This document shows, piece after piece, positions 14,166-15,868 of a stretch of DNA of 15,868 nt (the stretch's first letter is position 1; each line of letters begins with the position of its first letter). The notes below the pieces were generated by a model. That model was not told the DNA's origin. It ran no database searches and saw nothing but the letters and a program-made list of their open reading frames with translations. The stretch is from Clostridia bacterium (GTDB taxonomy: Bacteria > Bacillota_A > Clostridia > Oscillospirales > CAG-272). The DNA is taken from NCBI GenBank assembly GCA_017652965.1, contig JAGBZZ010000265.1, forward strand, positions 1-15,868, read 5' to 3'. A program made the position numbers and the translations under genes.

Positions 14166-15868
14166 ATGAATTTTGGCATCAAGGACGGCGTTTTATGCAT
14201 TCAAAGAGGCGAAGAGACGCTGGTCTCCGATATTACGGGCTGTCTGAAAAGAGAGGATGACGGCGAGACGATCGTTGCCGCTACCGGCGCCTGGAGGCTT
14301 GAGGGCAATACGGCATCCTGCGATAATCTTACCATAGAAGCATCGGCATGCGGTGACGGGCTTCTTGTGCGCGCCACCTTCCGCAATACCGGCGTGGCTA
14401 TTACCGCACCGTGTGATTTCGTTGCCTTTTCGGGGCGGCTGCACCGCACCCCCAACCGCATTCTCGTGAGCGATCCCAGAAAGCAATGCGGAATGACCGT
14501 GTGTGAGATGCAATCGATGGTATATACACGCAAGACAACAAGCGGCACCGTGTATACAAGTGCGGAAAACACGGCATTTGATACGCTGGAGGGCGAGGCA
14601 TTTATCTTTGGCGCCGCCACCTATCACAAATATTTTTCCTGCGTTACGGTAAGCCGCGAGGGCCTTATCACGGCCTATGGCAATACCGAAATGCATACGG
14701 TCGGGGTTGGCAGTACCCTAACGTCCGAGTGGTTTTTGCTATTGCCGTGCGAGGACTGTGTGAGCGGCCTTGATGCCTTTGCGCGCGAGGTGGCCTCTCT
14801 TGCCGGTGTGAAGCGCTTGGAGCGGGAAAACCCATCCGGATATTGCTCCTGGTACTATTACAGCGATCATATTTCGAAGGACAGCATATGCCGGAATATG
14901 CGCGTGCTTGCCGAGCATAGGGACTCGATTCCCGTGAAATACATTCAGATCGACGAGGGGTGGAACACCGGATGGGGGCCCTGGGAGACACATCCGAGGC
15001 TTGGGGACATGAAGGCGCTTGCCGACGAGATCCGCGCCCATGGCTATATCCCCGGCATTTGGGTTGCCCCCTTTGGCTGTCACCTCAAGATGCCGCTGGC
15101 AAAGGAGCGCCCCGATTGGTTCGTAAAAAACGCTGAGGGCAAGCCCTGGCAGGGATTTTGGAAGACCTATTGCTTTGACTTCACAAATCCCGAGGTGCGG
15201 GAGTACATCGGCGGAATTTTCCGTCGGATCTGCTACGATTGGGGCTATCGCTATATTAAGCTTGACATTATTACGCCGAATCTTGCGGCGGGCGTTCATT
15301 ACGATAGCGAGGCAACGGCGCTTGAAAATTACAGGCTGGGGCTTAAGACGATCCGCGAGAACGTTACGGAGGACACCTTCCTTCTTGGCTGTACCGCTCC
15401 GTTTGGAGGAGCGATCGGCCTTGTGGACGGTATGCGCGTTTCGCGCGACATAAACGGCGAGTGGTCCACGCTACTCCCGGTATTTGCCGAGGTATTCAAA
15501 AGATTTTACTATCACAGAAACTATTACCTCATTGATGCGGATTGCCTGATGGCACGAAAACCGGAAAATGAGGACGAAGAAGCCTACTTCAAATGCACGC
15601 GTACCGATTCCGAGATCCGCACGTACGTCACTGCCATGGCGGCATCCGGGGGCATTCTGATGCTTTCGGACAAGCTTCCCCTGCTTTCCGAGGATCAGCT
15701 TTCCTTGATATCGAAGCTTTATCCGATGACGCAGGAATGTGCCCTTCCGCTTGATCTTATGGATTCCGCGACCCCCGGCGTCCTTGACTTCGGGAAGCAT
15801 GGGAAAACGCGCACGGTGGCGCTCATTAACTGGACGGACCTGCCCCGTACCATGTCGGTAAGGAACGA
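14166..15868 (+). CDS. GH36-type alpha-galactosidase (partial, runs off the window)
   Basis: An open frame from ATG 14166 to the window end encodes 567 residues without a stop. GGGGAGGAGG at 14149-14158 precedes the start by seven bases. The first 215 residues form a beta-rich N-terminal domain; the TIM barrel then begins with GYCSWYYYSDHI (225-236), IQIDEGWN (260-267) and GIWVAPFG (297-304), all typical of GH36/melibiase enzymes of clan GH-D. The probable nucleophile is Asp367 in YIKLDIITPN; the probable acid/base is Asp428 in VDGMRVSRDINGEW (420-433). The expected reaction is release of terminal alpha-galactose from oligosaccharides such as melibiose or raffinose. The nucleophile motif differs from the common KWDMNR form, so the exact subgroup and specificity are open. 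No signal peptide. It is the second gene of the galactosidase operon, 28 bases after lacZ. Confidence 0.87.
   Translation, partial: MNFGIKDGVLCIQRGEETLVSDITGCLKREDDGETIVAATGAWRLEGNTASCDNLTIEASACGDGLLVRATFRNTGVAITAPCDFVAFSGRLHRTPNRILVSDPRKQCGMTVCEMQSMVYTRKTTSGTVYTSAENTAFDTLEGEAFIFGAATYHKYFSCVTVSREGLITAYGNTEMHTVGVGSTLTSEWFLLLPCEDCVSGLDAFAREVASLAGVKRLERENPSGYCSWYYYSDHISKDSICRNMRVLAEHRDSIPVKYIQIDEGWNTGWGPWETHPRLGDMKALADEIRAHGYIPGIWVAPFGCHLKMPLAKERPDWFVKNAEGKPWQGFWKTYCFDFTNPEVREYIGGIFRRICYDWGYRYIKLDIITPNLAAGVHYDSEATALENYRLGLKTIRENVTEDTFLLGCTAPFGGAIGLVDGMRVSRDINGEWSTLLPVFAEVFKRFYYHRNYYLIDADCLMARKPENEDEEAYFKCTRTDSEIRTYVTAMAASGGILMLSDKLPLLSEDQLSLISKLYPMTQECALPLDLMDSATPGVLDFGKHGKTRTVALINWTDLPRTMSVRN

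Noticed and set aside
14193..14991. Minus-strand open frames opposite the GH36 gene
   Set aside because: The plus-strand frame here has clear GH36 motifs and a strong ribosome binding site; the antisense frames have neither.
1..15868. CRISPR arrays, tRNA or rRNA genes, insertion sequences, phage or integrase genes
   Set aside because: No regularly spaced repeats, no cloverleaf-like sequence and no recombinase or transposase motifs were seen by eye.

Overview
The window looks like the chromosome of an uncultured gut-type Firmicute of the Clostridia. The evidence is strong GGAGG-type ribosome binding sites, canonical sigma-A promoters (TTGACT or TTGACA with TATAAT-like -10 boxes), intrinsic terminators, GC-rich coding sequence, and gene families typical of gut clostridia (AraC regulators, GH2, GH36, MATE, sodium:solute symporter). 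This is inference; no rRNA or other phylogenetic marker is present. I see no tRNA, CRISPR array, transposase, phage gene or integrase.

Region 1 (1-1207): the 3' end of an unidentified gene (2-97), a palindrome-rich stretch ending in an intrinsic terminator (181-304), and a visibly AT-richer patch (about 305-760) holding gene debris. The debris is the C-terminal HTH of an AraC regulator with its own terminator, then a frameshifted remnant. About 320 bases without a recognisable gene follow, up to a strong promoter.

Region 2 (1078-6314): a sodium:solute symporter (+) convergent with an acetyl xylan esterase-like hydrolase (-), sharing a bidirectional terminator. The esterase is divergent from a MATE efflux transporter (+), which converges on the next minus-strand gene across another shared hairpin. 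Each gene has a clear promoter.

Region 3 (6344-10196): a 130-residue protein of unknown function (-) is divergent from a four-gene plus-strand run: small membrane protein, amidohydrolase-2 family hydrolase, calcineurin-like phosphoesterase and EamA/DMT transporter. The run starts at one strong promoter and ends at a strong terminator, so it is probably one transcription unit.

Region 4 (10195-15868): a galactoside-utilisation locus. An AraC-family regulator (-) is divergent from a LacZ-type GH2 beta-galactosidase and a GH36-type alpha-galactosidase that runs off the window end. The two divergent promoters have directly adjoining -35 elements, so the regulator probably controls both itself and the glycosidases. 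Neither enzyme has a signal peptide, so the locus probably acts on imported galacto-oligosaccharides; its transporter is not in the window.

I did not find a convincing new biological system. The least explained items are the structured stretch at 181-304, the two unknown small proteins, the amidohydrolase/phosphoesterase/transporter run, the esterase with a long N-terminal extension, and alternative hairpins in the MATE leader.
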